From positions 620,001 through 684,000 of the forward strand of contig NZ_QJSD01000001.1 of assembly GCF_003313245.1 (NCBI RefSeq): a DNA stretch of 64,000 nt. The letters run 5' to 3'. Positions 28,226 through 36,901 of the stretch are shown here, piece by piece; positions within the stretch are counted from its first letter, which is position 1; each line of letters begins with the position of its first letter. Below the pieces are notes generated by a model, which saw only the letters and a program-made list of their open reading frames with translations, was not told the origin of the DNA and searched no databases. Position numbers and translations under genes: made by a program. The stretch is from Primorskyibacter marinus (GTDB taxonomy: Bacteria > Pseudomonadota > Alphaproteobacteria > Rhodobacterales > Rhodobacteraceae).

Positions 28226-29794
28226 ATGAGCCAGATATCGCATGACCGCCTCCTTATCATCGACTTCGGATCCCAGGTAACGCAGCTGATTGCGCGCCGC
28301 CTGCGAGAGCTGAATGTCTATTGCGAAATCCACCCCTATCAGAACGTCACCGATGCCTTTCTGCGCGAATTTGCGCCCAAGGCCGTGATTTTCTCGGGCG
28401 GGCCGGATTCGGTCACCCGCGAAGGCAGCCCGCGCCCGCCGAAATCGGTCTATGACCTCGGCGTGCCGATCCTTGGCATCTGCTATGGCCAGCAGGTGAT
28501 GATGCAGGATCTTGGCGGCCGTGTCATCGGCGGCGAAGGCACCAGCGAATTTGGCCGCGCCTATGTCACCCCGGAACCTGACCGGATCGACCTGTTGCAA
28601 GGCTGGTTCATGGACGGATCGGGCCGCGAACAAGTCTGGATGAGCCATGGCGATCACGTCGCCGATCTCGCCCCTGGCTTTCAGGTCTATGCCACCTCGC
28701 CTGGTGCCCCCTTTGCCGTCACTGCGGATCTGGACCGTCGCTTTTACGCCGCGCAGTTCCACCCCGAGGTGCACCACACGCCCAACGGCAAGACGCTGTA
28801 TGAGAATTTCGTGAAAGACGCAGGCTTTACCGGCGACTGGACGATGGGTGCCTACCGCGAGGAAGCGATCCGCAAGATCCAGCAGCAGGTGGGCGATGCG
28901 AAAGTCATCTGCGCGCTGTCCGGCGGCGTTGACAGCTCCGTGGCCGCCGTTCTGCTGCACGAGGCGATCGGCGATCAGCTCACTTGCGTCTTTGTCGACC
29001 ACGGGTTGCTGCGCATGAACGAGGCGACCGAGGTCGTCACCATGTTCCGCGAACATTACAACCTGCCGCTCATCCACGCAGATGAAAGCGAGCTGTTCCT
29101 TGGCAAGCTGGACGGCGTGTCCGATCCCGAAACCAAGCGCAAGATCATCGGCGGCCTGTTCATCGACGTGTTCCAGAAATACGCCGATGGGATCGAGGGC
29201 GCGGAATTCCTTGCCCAAGGCACGCTCTATCCTGACGTCATCGAATCGGTGTCGTTCAGCGGTGGCCCGTCAGTCACTATCAAAAGCCACCACAATGTCG
29301 GCGGCCTGCCTGAAAAGATGGGCCTGAAACTGGTCGAGCCTTTGCGCGAACTCTTCAAGGACGAGGTCCGCGCCCTGGGTCACGAACTTGGCCTGCCAGC
29401 AAGCTTCATCGGTCGCCACCCCTTCCCCGGCCCCGGCCTGGCGATCCGCTGCCCCGGAGAGATCACCCGCGAGAAGCTGGAGATCCTGCGCAAGGCCGAT
29501 GCGGTCTATATCGACCAGATTCGCAAGCACGGTCTGTATGACGAGATCTGGCAGGCTTTCGTGGCCATTCTGCCCGTCCGCACCGTCGGCGTAATGGGCG
29601 ACGGGCGGACCTATGATTTCGCCTGCGCGCTGCGTGCGGTGAACTCTGTCGACGGGATGACCGCCGATTACTATCCCTTCACCCATGAATTTCTGGGCGA
29701 GACGGCCACGCGGATCATCAACGAGGTCAAAGGCATCAACCGCGTCACCTATGACGTGACCTCGAAACCTCCGGGCACGATCGAGTGGGAATGA
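28226..29794 (+). CDS. guaA: GMP synthase (glutamine-hydrolysing)
   Basis: A 522-residue two-domain enzyme converting XMP to GMP. The N-terminal class I amidotransferase has catalytic Cys86 in GICYGQQ and His in [11 protein letters not shown]. The ATP pyrophosphatase domain has the PP-loop ALSGGVDSS. The C-terminal dimerisation domain ends in the family-typical PPGTIEWE. It follows the DUF2270 gene after 81 nt and is followed within 3 nt by the broken glycosyltransferase gene. Confidence 0.98.
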   Translation: MSQISHDRLLIIDFGSQVTQLIARRLRELNVYCEIHPYQNVTDAFLREFAPKAVIFSGGPDSVTREGSPRPPKSVYDLGVPILGICYGQQVMMQDLGGRVIGGEGTSEFGRAYVTPEPDRIDLLQGWFMDGSGREQVWMSHGDHVADLAPGFQVYATSPGAPFAVTADLDRRFYAAQFHPEVHHTPNGKTLYENFVKDAGFTGDWTMGAYREEAIRKIQQQVGDAKVICALSGGVDSSVAAVLLHEAIGDQLTCVFVDHGLLRMNEATEVVTMFREHYNLPLIHADESELFLGKLDGVSDPETKRKIIGGLFIDVFQKYADGIEGAEFLAQGTLYPDVIESVSFSGGPSVTIKSHHNVGGLPEKMGLKLVEPLRELFKDEVRALGHELGLPASFIGRHPFPGPGLAIRCPGEITREKLEILRKADAVYIDQIRKHGLYDEIWQAFVAILPVRTVGVMGDGRTYDFACALRAVNSVDGMTADYYPFTHEFLGETATRIINEVKGINRVTYDVTSKPPGTIEWE

Positions 29795-29797
29795 ACC

Positions 29798-30827
29798 ATG
29801 TATGCGCCCCTTCCCAACGATGTGCGGATCGCTGGCAGGTCGCTGGTTGATCGGGACGGGCTGACGCTGATCGCGGTTTTCCGGAACGAAAGCTACCTGC
29901 TTCCTGCCTTTCTGGATCACTACCGTGGGCTGGGCGTGTCCAGATTCGTGCTGCTTGATGATCGGTCGGATGACACCAGCCGCGATCTGCTTGACGATCA
30001 ACCCGATGTCATGGTGCTGGAAAGCACGCGGCGCTACGGCGACAGCGTGGCCGACACCGAACGCCCGCCAACGGTGCGCAGCGTGTCAGGCTATCGCCAG
30101 ATTCACCTGTGGCGCACCGCGCTGGCGAACTGGCTTTGCGACGGCAGGTGGATGATCCAATGCGACATCGACGATGTTTGCATCACTGCCCCCTGGCGTT
30201 AAGCTGGATGATCTGGCCGAACGGCTTGACCGGAATGGCGCAGCCGGGGCTTGGGGCGGCATGATCGACCTCTACCCCGCCCATTTCGACGATCTTTCAC
30301 AGGACTCGCCTGCCGCCGATGACCCGCGCAACGGGCGGTGGTTTTTCGACGGGGTGCGGCATTTTTCGTTGCGGCGCAACGGGCCGCCACGACATCACTA
30401 TGCGGGCGCGCGGTCCAGGCTCAACCGCGCCTACCTGCCAAACGCACGTCAGTTTTCCGCGTTCGAGATCTGGAAACTGCGCGTTCTGGGGGCCCGCAAA
30501 TCCCCCGCCGGGCGGTTCGTAAAGCCGCTCCTGCAAAAATGGCGACGCGGCGCGTGGTATCTTTCATCGCATGAAACGACGCTCAGCCTCAGCCATAAGG
30601 TTCTGATACCGCTGCTTCACTACCGCTACACGCCCGCGCTGCAAGCCAAAGTTGTCTGGGCCATGCAGAGCGGCGGCTATTCCAAGAACAACTCGGATTA
30701 TTTCACGATCGACCGGCTGCTCAGCACGATGAACGACGCCAAAGGCAGCTTTCTGGGCGATGTCTCGAAAGAATATACCGGCCACACAGATCTCGCCGCG
30801 ACCAGAAATGCGCGTGGTCTGACTTGA
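29798..30827 (+). pseudogene. Family 2 glycosyltransferase, frameshifted
   Basis: Two overlapping frames make up one protein. Frame one (29798-30202) gives LTLIAVFRNESYLLPAFLDH, VLLDDRSDDTS and WMIQCDIDD, the nucleotide-sugar and DXD-like part of the Glyco_tranf_2_4 type. Frame two, usable from 30174, continues with VFASLPPGVKLDDLAERL and runs to 30827 with the expected C-terminal part (FDGVRHFSLRRN, NYAYLP-like region). The join lies around 30165-30180, where a one-base change is needed right after the DIDD motif. It may be a true inactivating frameshift or a sequencing error; a programmed shift is less likely. It would add sugar to a surface polysaccharide. Confidence 0.75.
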
Positions 30828-30964
30828 CCCGTGACCGAGCGGCGTTCCGGCATCTCTTCCAAGCGTTCCCTCCGGACAAGGGTTGGTTGCAGCCTTACCC
30901 TCGGATTTCGATCCGATCGGCGGCTTTCGATGCACCTTCCCGTCGAATACGCGGGAAAACCACC

Positions 30965-31342
30965 CTAGCCCGGCACCTCCCGAGGCTTGCCTTCCTCATC
31001 AATCGCCACAAACGTAAAAATCGCCTCGGTCACCTTTTCGCGGCCCGTGGCGAACCCCCGGCGGACCCAGGCCTCGACATCTACGGCCATGGATGTGCGC
31101 CCGACGCGCTTGATCTCGCAATAGACGCACAAGACGTCCCCCACCTTGACCGGGCGAAGGAACTTCATCGCGTCCACGGCCACGGTGGCGACACGTCCCT
31201 CGGCACGCTCGCCCGCGACGATGCCCGCCGCCATGTCCATCTGGCTCAGCACCCAGCCACCAAAAATATCGCCCGATACATTTGTATCCGCGGGCATTGC
31301 CAGCGTGCGCAAGGTGACGTCGCTTTTGGGGGGCTTGTTCAT
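30965..31342 (-). CDS. Acyl-CoA thioesterase, YciA-like hotdog fold
   Basis: A 125-residue hotdog-fold thioesterase. The family motif LAMPADTNVSGDIFGGWVLS near residue 15 includes the catalytic Asp, followed by MDMAAGIVAGERAEGRVATV and VGDVLCVYCEI. It hydrolyses a broad range of acyl-CoAs. The start at 31342 follows GGGAGATTGCG; the frame extends 75 codons upstream without likeness to the family. It is monocistronic. Confidence 0.92.
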   Translation of the reverse strand: MNKPPKSDVTLRTLAMPADTNVSGDIFGGWVLSQMDMAAGIVAGERAEGRVATVAVDAMKFLRPVKVGDVLCVYCEIKRVGRTSMAVDVEAWVRRGFATGREKVTEAIFTFVAIDEEGKPREVPG

Positions 31343-31522
31343 CGCAATCTCCCTGATTGCCACCACCATATCACTGTGCGGCCCCGCGCCAACCCTGCAT
31401 GGGACGGGGATTTCCCCGCCGGTGCGGAACGGCCTCGCGGCCGGAGGCAAAACCCGGTCCGGAATACCTGACTGTGGCACAGCCCCGCGATCAGGCATGA
31501 TGGGATCAGGAGGAAAGATCCC

Positions 31523-31627
31523 ATGACAACCAAGCATGACCAACCCGCCCCCGATACATCCAGGCAACCCAAAAATGCGCCGCAGCCGCCGAAACCTTTC
31601 CGTTTCACTGACTGGGCCGCGATCTGA
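31523..31627 (+). CDS. Possible 34-residue small protein
   Basis: A short frame from ATG 31523 to TGA 31627 with a very strong AGGAGGAA (31509-31516) 6 nt ahead. The product begins MTTKHDQPAPDTSRQPKN, is rich in Pro, Gln and Lys, and ends FRFTDWAAI. It has no membrane segment. I do not recognise it. The ribosome-binding site and a compact ending with aromatic residues make it more likely real than most short frames here. Confidence 0.5.
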   Translation: MTTKHDQPAPDTSRQPKNAPQPPKPFRFTDWAAI

Positions 31628-31858
31628 GACTGCCCCGCGCGAAACCGTTTATACAGCCCGTCTTTGCGCCCCCTGAATGGCCCACCGCGCGGTGAAACCC
31701 ACATTTGCGCAACCCTGATAAAGTGGTTTCCAAACGGTCAGAACCTATATGCAGAATAATTTAACTACTTGATAATAAACAAGTTTTCGCCACGAAACCT
31801 TGCAAGGCAAACTCCGTCCTTGCCACGACTCACAAAGCCTGCCATACGCGGCTTCGCT

Positions 31859-31953
31859 ACGTTATTCTCTATCGCTCTACTGTCTCCCTTACACGGCGCT
31901 CAGTTCCTCGATCAAGACCGACCGCGCCGGGCTGCCGCAATAAAGTGGGCAGC
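31859..31953 (+). promoter_or_regulatory. Cold-shock gene leader element, copy 1
   Basis: This stretch lines up with 35037-35126 before the second csp gene: shared ACGTTA, CTATCG, ACTGT, GCTCAGTTC, TCGAT, and a final stem-loop CTGCCGC..GTGGGCAG (31932-31952) just before the ribosome-binding site. The arms match except for a G-U change and a bulged G kept in both copies. A temperature- or stability-related 5' UTR role is inferred. The gap before it (31628-31858) shows nothing else firm. Confidence 0.6.
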
Positions 31954-31975
31954 AAATGATTAGGAGACCACGGAT

Positions 31976-32182
31976 ATGGCTACTGGCACCGTGAAATGGT
32001 TCAACACCACAAAAGGCTTCGGCTTCATCGCACCTGACGCAGGCGGCAAGGACGTTTTCGTCCATATCTCCGCTGTTGAGCGTTCGGGCCTGACCGGCCT
32101 GGCCGACAACCAGAAAGTTGAGTACGAGCTGGAATCCGGCCGTGACGGCCGCGAAAGCGCGTCGAACATCGAGCTGGTCTAA
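31976..32182 (+). CDS. Cold-shock protein, copy 1
   Basis: A 68-residue single cold-shock domain. RNP1 (KGFGFIAP) and RNP2 (VFVHIS) are intact. It is an RNA chaperone of the CspA family. TAGGAGA (31961-31967) precedes the start by 8 nt. It differs from the second copy at 35149 mainly in the last third. The leader element upstream is shared with that copy. Confidence 0.96.
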   Translation: MATGTVKWFNTTKGFGFIAPDAGGKDVFVHISAVERSGLTGLADNQKVEYELESGRDGRESASNIELV

Positions 32183-32235
32183 GACCGCTTGCGGGGTGGG
32201 CCACCGGCCCATCCCATCCCCCCTCACCGCGTCAG

Positions 32236-32712
32236 CTATGACAGCAAGATCGCCGTGAGATACATTCCCGAACCAAAAATCGTATGGGCGATCAGCCCCA
32301 TGATCCGCACCTTCCAGGGTGCTGCTGTTCGCGACGCCGCCCAGCCCAACCCCATTCCGGGCTGGAGCAGGAACCACCCCGCCGCAATCGTGATCAGCGC
32401 AAAGATCCACACCGGCAGGAATGTCGGCGCGGCCACCCAGCCGGCCCCGGCGATCAGCACGAACATCACCCCGTAAAGCACACCCACGCCGTAATGCACC
32501 CCCCATCCGAGCGCTGCTTCCGACGCGACCGGCGCGGCCTCTGCAATGCTGTCGTGAAAGAGTTTGCCGCGCAGGGTGTGACCTGACCACCGGCCGACAT
32601 TCGCCCAGTTGGGCTTTGGTTGTCCGGCAGCGCGGTGCAGCACCTCCGCCCAGATATCCATTGCGACGGTGCCGCCCAGCCCCATCAAAGCGCCGGTTGC
32701 TATCAATTCCAT
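32236..32712 (-). CDS. DUF2938 membrane protein
   Basis: A 158-residue protein with three to four hydrophobic helices (MELIATGALMGLGGTVAMDI; GVLYGVMFVLIAGAGWV; PVWIFALITIAAGWFLL; a last one at the C-terminus). The TVAMDIWA, PNWANVGRW and GWGVHYGVGVLYG segments match DUF2938 as I recall it. The role is unknown. The ATG at 32712 follows AGAGGGCAGTC. It stands between the first csp gene and the L,D-transpeptidase, convergent with csp. Confidence 0.8.
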   Translation of the reverse strand: MELIATGALMGLGGTVAMDIWAEVLHRAAGQPKPNWANVGRWSGHTLRGKLFHDSIAEAAPVASEAALGWGVHYGVGVLYGVMFVLIAGAGWVAAPTFLPVWIFALITIAAGWFLLQPGMGLGWAASRTAAPWKVRIMGLIAHTIFGSGMYLTAILLS

Positions 32713-32943
32713 GACTGCCCTCTTGCCTATCCGCCAGATCGAGATGCCCCAGGATTGGCGGCAGCACAATACGCGTCGTCATCGTCCCGGCTCCCTGACC
32801 TTCTGACACGACGCCCCAGCCCTGCTTTCGCGGTGCAAGCCGGCAACATTGACGGGTAACAATTCCATGAAATACCGGAACATTTTCGCCTTCACGTTGC
32901 TTTTTCCCTCAATAATGCGAAAATACGCTGTCCAGATGAGAGT

Positions 32944-33513
32944 ATGAGCACGACCATGATTTCCAGAAGAACACTTCTCGCGACGGGTGCTGCCGCCCTT
33001 GCCACCCCGGGGCTGGCGCAACAGAACTTCCAACTCGACCCGATTTACCTTCCACAATCCGTGCGCATCAAACAGACGCTGCAACCGCAACAGATCCTGA
33101 TCGTCCCGCGCGCCCATTTCCTGTACTATGTCACAGAGCCGGGCCGCGCACTGCGTTACGGTGTCGGCGTTGGCAAGGCGGGGCTGGAATTTACCGGCAC
33201 GGCCTCGATCGACGTCAAGAAGGAATGGCCCACCTGGCGCCCGACAAACGAGATGATCGAGCGTGAACCAAAGACATATGCCAAGTTCAAGGACAATGAT
33301 TACGTCCAGCCCGGCGGTCCGGGAAATCCGCTTGGCGCGCGTGCGCTTTATCTGTTCCAGAATGGCCGGGACACCTTTTTCCGCATTCATGGCACGACGT
33401 CGCCGCGGTCTATCGGGCAGTCGGTCTCGAATGGCTGTATCCGCATGATCAACGAGCATGTCATCGATCTGTATCAGCGCGTTCCCATTGGCACCAAGGT
33501 GACGGTCCTTTAG
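32944..33513 (+). CDS. L,D-transpeptidase (YkuD domain)
   Basis: A 189-residue exported enzyme. The front SRRTLLATGAAALATPGLAQ is a twin-arginine-like signal. The YkuD domain holds RIHGTTSPRSIGQSVSNGCI with His149 and the nucleophile Cys165. Such enzymes form 3-3 cross-links in peptidoglycan or attach outer-membrane proteins to it. An in-frame ATG at 32956 would shorten it by 4 residues. The flavoprotein gene follows 27 nt later. Confidence 0.93.
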   Translation: MSTTMISRRTLLATGAAALATPGLAQQNFQLDPIYLPQSVRIKQTLQPQQILIVPRAHFLYYVTEPGRALRYGVGVGKAGLEFTGTASIDVKKEWPTWRPTNEMIEREPKTYAKFKDNDYVQPGGPGNPLGARALYLFQNGRDTFFRIHGTTSPRSIGQSVSNGCIRMINEHVIDLYQRVPIGTKVTVL

Positions 33514-33540
33514 GTTCGGTGCACGGCTGCGGCCGGACAC

Positions 33541-34683
33541 ATGCATGATGTCATCGTCATCGGCGGCGGGCCAGCCGGGGCTTCCGCCGCCGTGACGGCA
33601 GCGCGCGCAGGCCTGCGCACGGCGCTTGTGGACAAGGCCCGGTTTCCGCGTGACAAGCTTTGCGGAGGCGGCTTTACCGGCCGCAGCCTAAGCTCTTTTC
33701 AACAGATTTTCGACGCCCCCCGCCCCGACGCACCGATGCTTTGCCGCACCGAAATGGCGTTTTACGCGTTTGGGCAGCACCTTGGCACGTTTCAGGACTG
33801 TCCGCCCCTCTATCTTGCCATGCGCCGCTCGCTGGACGCAGAGCTATGCGCAAGGGCAATCGCGGCCGGAGCCGAGGATTTCACCGGCAGAGCCATGCAA
33901 TCGCTGACGCCGGATGGCGCGGTCACCCTGGTCGACGGCACGTCGTTGAAAGCACCGGTTGTGATCGGGGCGGATGGCGTCAACAGCCCGACAGCCCGGT
34001 CCCTGTTCGGCACAGCCTTCAACCGCCGTGACATCGGGTTTGCGCTGGAGGTGGAATGCCAGACCTCGCCCTGCACATTGCCCATCAGAATCGATTTCGG
34101 CGCGGCCGATTGGGGATATGGATGGGCCTTTCCCAAGCCACATGGCGTGACCGTGGGCGTGGGGGGCCTGTTGCGCCGAAATCCCGACCTCAAAGCCTTG
34201 CTTGACGGCTATTTGGCGACAACCGGAATTGAGAGCCACAGCAGCGTAAAAGGGCAGTTCCTGCCCTTTGGTCACGCCCGCAAACAGCCCGGTAAAGGTC
34301 GGGTTCTTCTGGCTGGTGACGCGGCTGGGCTGGTTGATCCGATCACCGGGGAAGGCATTGCTTATGCGATGAAAAGCGGGCAAATGGCCGCTCTGGCCAG
34401 CATTCAAGCGCTTGCCAACGGGACGCCAGAAACTGCCCTGACGCAGTATCGGCAAGATCTACGCACCATCACGAAAGCCATAGGACAGGCACGTTTTCTG
34501 CGCCAGTTGATGTTTCGCCCGATTTTCCGGCGGGTCTTTATAAACAGCTTTGCGCGTTCCACTCACTTGCGCCACGAATATCTGCGCCTATTGGCCGGAG
34601 AGACCGAATATTCGGGACTCAGCCGGTCAATTTCACGTCGTCTACCGAGGTATTTTTGGCGCACTATTGCCAATACACGCTAA
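33541..34683 (+). CDS. Geranylgeranyl-reductase-family FAD oxidoreductase
   Basis: A 380-residue flavoprotein of the p-hydroxybenzoate hydroxylase fold. FAD motifs are VIGGGPAGASAAVTAARAG near the start, GADGVNSPTAR and the late VLLAGDAAGLVDPITGEGIA. The CGGGFTGRSL segment with its Cys is typical of geranylgeranyl reductase relatives, which saturate isoprenoid chains. No bacteriochlorophyll or carotenoid genes are in the window, so I call only the family. It probably shares a transcript with the L,D-transpeptidase. Confidence 0.85.
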   Translation: MHDVIVIGGGPAGASAAVTAARAGLRTALVDKARFPRDKLCGGGFTGRSLSSFQQIFDAPRPDAPMLCRTEMAFYAFGQHLGTFQDCPPLYLAMRRSLDAELCARAIAAGAEDFTGRAMQSLTPDGAVTLVDGTSLKAPVVIGADGVNSPTARSLFGTAFNRRDIGFALEVECQTSPCTLPIRIDFGAADWGYGWAFPKPHGVTVGVGGLLRRNPDLKALLDGYLATTGIESHSSVKGQFLPFGHARKQPGKGRVLLAGDAAGLVDPITGEGIAYAMKSGQMAALASIQALANGTPETALTQYRQDLRTITKAIGQARFLRQLMFRPIFRRVFINSFARSTHLRHEYLRLLAGETEYSGLSRSISRRLPRYFWRTIANTR

Positions 34684-34771
34684 GGGCGAATTTTTGTCTT
34701 ACTTCTGCCCCATTTTCAGGTAATAAGATTTTCGAGGAAAGAAACGCACCTGATTCTATTTGGAGAAAGTG

Positions 34772-34948
34772 TTGGCAATCGTCGCGCTTATATTTGGTAG
34801 TCTTGCCGGTTTCATCACCGCTTGTACTGGATGGGCATTCTTCGAATGGTCACTTTCCTATGCGTTTCTGGTCTATCTGATTGGTAGCATCTTGTCTCTC
34901 GGGATTTGCGTGGCCGCGATGGTGCTGTCGCCGGACTCCAAACGATAG
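34772..34948 (+). CDS. Small two-helix membrane protein (about 58 aa)
   Basis: Two hydrophobic stretches (IVALIFGSLAGFITACTGWA and AFLVYLIGSILSLGICVAAM) joined by FFEWSLSY, ending SPDSKR. GGAG at 34762-34765 suits a TTG start at 34772; a GTG at 34769 is possible. I do not recognise the family. It lies 88 nt after the flavoprotein gene. Confidence 0.5.
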   Translation: MAIVALIFGSLAGFITACTGWAFFEWSLSYAFLVYLIGSILSLGICVAAMVLSPDSKR

Positions 34949-35036
34949 GCACAAGTTTGCCTTCGGCTTCTCGGCCATCGAGTTTGCGTAAAACTTCTTG
35001 AAAACTGCCGAAAGATGAGGAAAAGATAGTGTCGCG

Positions 35037-35126
35037 ACGTTACCACTATCGACCCACTGTTGCTGTTAAATGGCTCAGTTCTCGATTCTGCACTGACTAG
35101 CCAAACTGCCGCAGTTCCGCGGGCAG
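35037..35126 (+). promoter_or_regulatory. Cold-shock gene leader element, copy 2
   Basis: Second copy of the csp leader (see 31859-31953). The terminal stem is CTGCCGC..GCGGGCAG at 35106-35126 with a different loop (AGTTCC instead of AATAAA), and it keeps the same bulged G. It lies 10 nt before AGGAG (35136-35140). Confidence 0.6.
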
Positions 35127-35148
35127 GACTTTGACAGGAGATACGACG

Positions 35149-35355
35149 ATGGCAACTGGCACCGTCAAATGGTTCAACACTACCAAAGGTTACGGTTTCA
35201 TTGCGCCCGATGGCGGCAGCAAGGACGTTTTTGTTCACATTTCCGCGGTCGAGCGGTCCGGACTGACCGGCCTTGCAGACAACCAGAAGGTGACTTTTGA
35301 TATCGAACCTGGCCGTGACGGTCGTGAATCGGCTGTGAACATCTCGCTGGCATAA
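35149..35355 (+). CDS. Cold-shock protein, copy 2
   Basis: A 68-residue cold-shock domain, RNP1 KGYGFIAP and RNP2 VFVHIS. It is almost identical to copy 1 up to DNQKV, then differs ([20 protein letters not shown] against [19 protein letters not shown]). ACAGGAG precedes the ATG at 35149. A GC-rich possible hairpin (CCCCGGACGG..CCGCCCGGG, 35384-35407) followed by ATTATTGTTT may end the transcript. Confidence 0.96.
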   Translation: MATGTVKWFNTTKGYGFIAPDGGSKDVFVHISAVERSGLTGLADNQKVTFDIEPGRDGRESAVNISLA

Positions 35356-35506
35356 CCCGCCACCTGATAGCCGCAAGATCCGCCCCGGACGGCCCCGCCG
35401 CCCGGGATTATTGTTTCAGGGGCACAGCGTTTCCCGGACTTTCCGGTATCGCAGCGGCGTCCGCCGCGCCTGCCCTGGCGTTCCGACAGGGCCACGACAC
35501 AGGCGT

Positions 35507-36178
35507 CTAGTTTTCGGTGCGCTCAATCAGTTCTTCAACCGCTGGCCCGATCTCGTTGACGATATGCCCGACCCCTTTCGCGTTGGGATGTATGCCGTCG
35601 GGCTGCATGAAGGCGCCGTTATTCGACGCAGTTGCCCCCGCCTGCCGCAACCCTTCGAAGAAATCCGGAAAATAAAGCGTGTCATACTGCTTTGACAGGT
35701 CCGGATACATCGCGTCAAAGGCGGCTTTATACTCTGCACCAAAGTTGCCGGGCGCGTAAAGCCCGACCAACAGCACCTCCACCCCTTGCGTCTTGGCAAC
35801 GTCCAGGATGCCCTTGATATTGGCGCGCGCCGCCTCTGGTGGCAGCCCGCGCAGCAGATCATTGCCGCCAAGCGCCACGATCATGCCGTCCACCTCGGGC
35901 GTCAGCGACCAGTTGACCCGTGACAGCCCCCCTGCGGTCGTATCGCCGGAAACGCCCGCATTGATCACTTCGACGTCATGGCCACGCGCGGCCAGCCAAT
36001 CGCGCAGTTGCGGCACGAATCCATCGCCCTGCATCAGCCCGTAGCCTTGCGTCAGACTATCCCCAAGCGCCAGAATTTGCGTCTCGGCCGCCTGTGCTGC
36101 CGTTGCGAAGGTGAACCAGACTGCGACTGCAACCTTGCTCATCGCCTTCAAGAGACCATATTGAGCCTGTACCTGCAT
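35507..36178 (-). CDS. tesA: Exported GDSL esterase/thioesterase, TesA type
   Basis: A 223-residue SGNH hydrolase with a signal peptide ending near ATAAQAAETQ. Block I is ALGDSLTQGYG with the nucleophile Ser41, block III is ALGGNDLLRGLPP and block V is PDGIHPN with the catalytic Asp and His. E. coli TesA acts on acyl-CoA, lysophospholipid and aryl esters in the periplasm. The start is uncertain between 36178 and an inner ATG at 36142. It is divergent from ybbA-ybbP, the same arrangement as in E. coli, which supports orthology. Confidence 0.92.
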   Translation of the reverse strand: MQVQAQYGLLKAMSKVAVAVWFTFATAAQAAETQILALGDSLTQGYGLMQGDGFVPQLRDWLAARGHDVEVINAGVSGDTTAGGLSRVNWSLTPEVDGMIVALGGNDLLRGLPPEAARANIKGILDVAKTQGVEVLLVGLYAPGNFGAEYKAAFDAMYPDLSKQYDTLYFPDFFEGLRQAGATASNNGAFMQPDGIHPNAKGVGHIVNEIGPAVEELIERTEN

Positions 36179-36196
36179 GGACTGGACCTTTCTGTA

Positions 36197-36901
36197 ATGA
36201 CCAAACCTATTCTCTGCCTTAAAGATGTCACGCTGGCGCTGGAGGGCAATGCCGGACCGGTCGAGATTCTTCACGGTATCTCGATGGATGTGTCAGAAGG
36301 CGAGACTTTGGCGCTGGTCGGCCCGTCAGGATCCGGAAAATCCTCGTTGCTGATGGTCATGGGCGGGTTGGAACGTGCCAGCGCCGGCACCGTCACCGTG
36401 CTGGGCCAGGATCTGAACCAGATGGATGAGGACCAGCTTGCCCGCATGCGCCGCGACGGCATGGGCGTGGTCTTTCAGTCCTTTCATCTGATCCCGACGA
36501 TGACCGCACTGGAAAACGTCGCCACCCCGTTGGAGCTGGCAGGCCACAAGGACGCGTTCGACCGCGCCGCGACAGAGTTGGAGGCCGTGGGTCTGGGGCA
36601 CCGTGCGGATCATTACCCGGCGCAACTGTCTGGGGGCGAGCAACAGCGTGTGGCGCTTGCGCGCGCTTCTGCCCCGCGACCGCGCCTGCTGTTGGCCGAT
36701 GAGCCCACCGGCAATCTGGACGCCGCCAACGGCGATGCGATCATCGAGCTGCTGTTCGATTTGCGCGACCGCCATGGTGCGACGCTGGTGCTTGTGACCC
36801 ATTCGAACGCATTGGCGGCGCGCTGTAACCGGGTGATCCGTCTGCATGACGGACGCATTGCGGACCCTGCTCATGACGCCGCACAGGCCGCTGCCGAATG
36901 A
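36197..36901 (+). CDS. ybbA: ABC transporter ATP-binding protein, YbbA/LolD type
   Basis: A 234-residue ATPase: Walker A GPSGSGKSS, Q-loop VVFQSFHLIP, signature LSGGEQQRVALARA, Walker B LLLADEPTGNLD and H-loop VTHS. It is of the MacB/LolD class that powers mechanotransmission rather than transport through a channel. Its stop overlaps the ybbP start. Only 18 nt separate it from the longer tesA start, so each promoter must extend into the other gene. Confidence 0.93.
   Translation: MTKPILCLKDVTLALEGNAGPVEILHGISMDVSEGETLALVGPSGSGKSSLLMVMGGLERASAGTVTVLGQDLNQMDEDQLARMRRDGMGVVFQSFHLIPTMTALENVATPLELAGHKDAFDRAATELEAVGLGHRADHYPAQLSGGEQQRVALARASAPRPRLLLADEPTGNLDAANGDAIIELLFDLRDRHGATLVLVTHSNALAARCNRVIRLHDGRIADPAHDAAQAAAE

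Noticed and set aside
30165-30180. Programmed frameshift in the glycosyltransferase gene
   Set aside because: No slippery heptamer, upstream Shine-Dalgarno-like stimulator or downstream structure is evident; a mutation or sequencing error is simpler.
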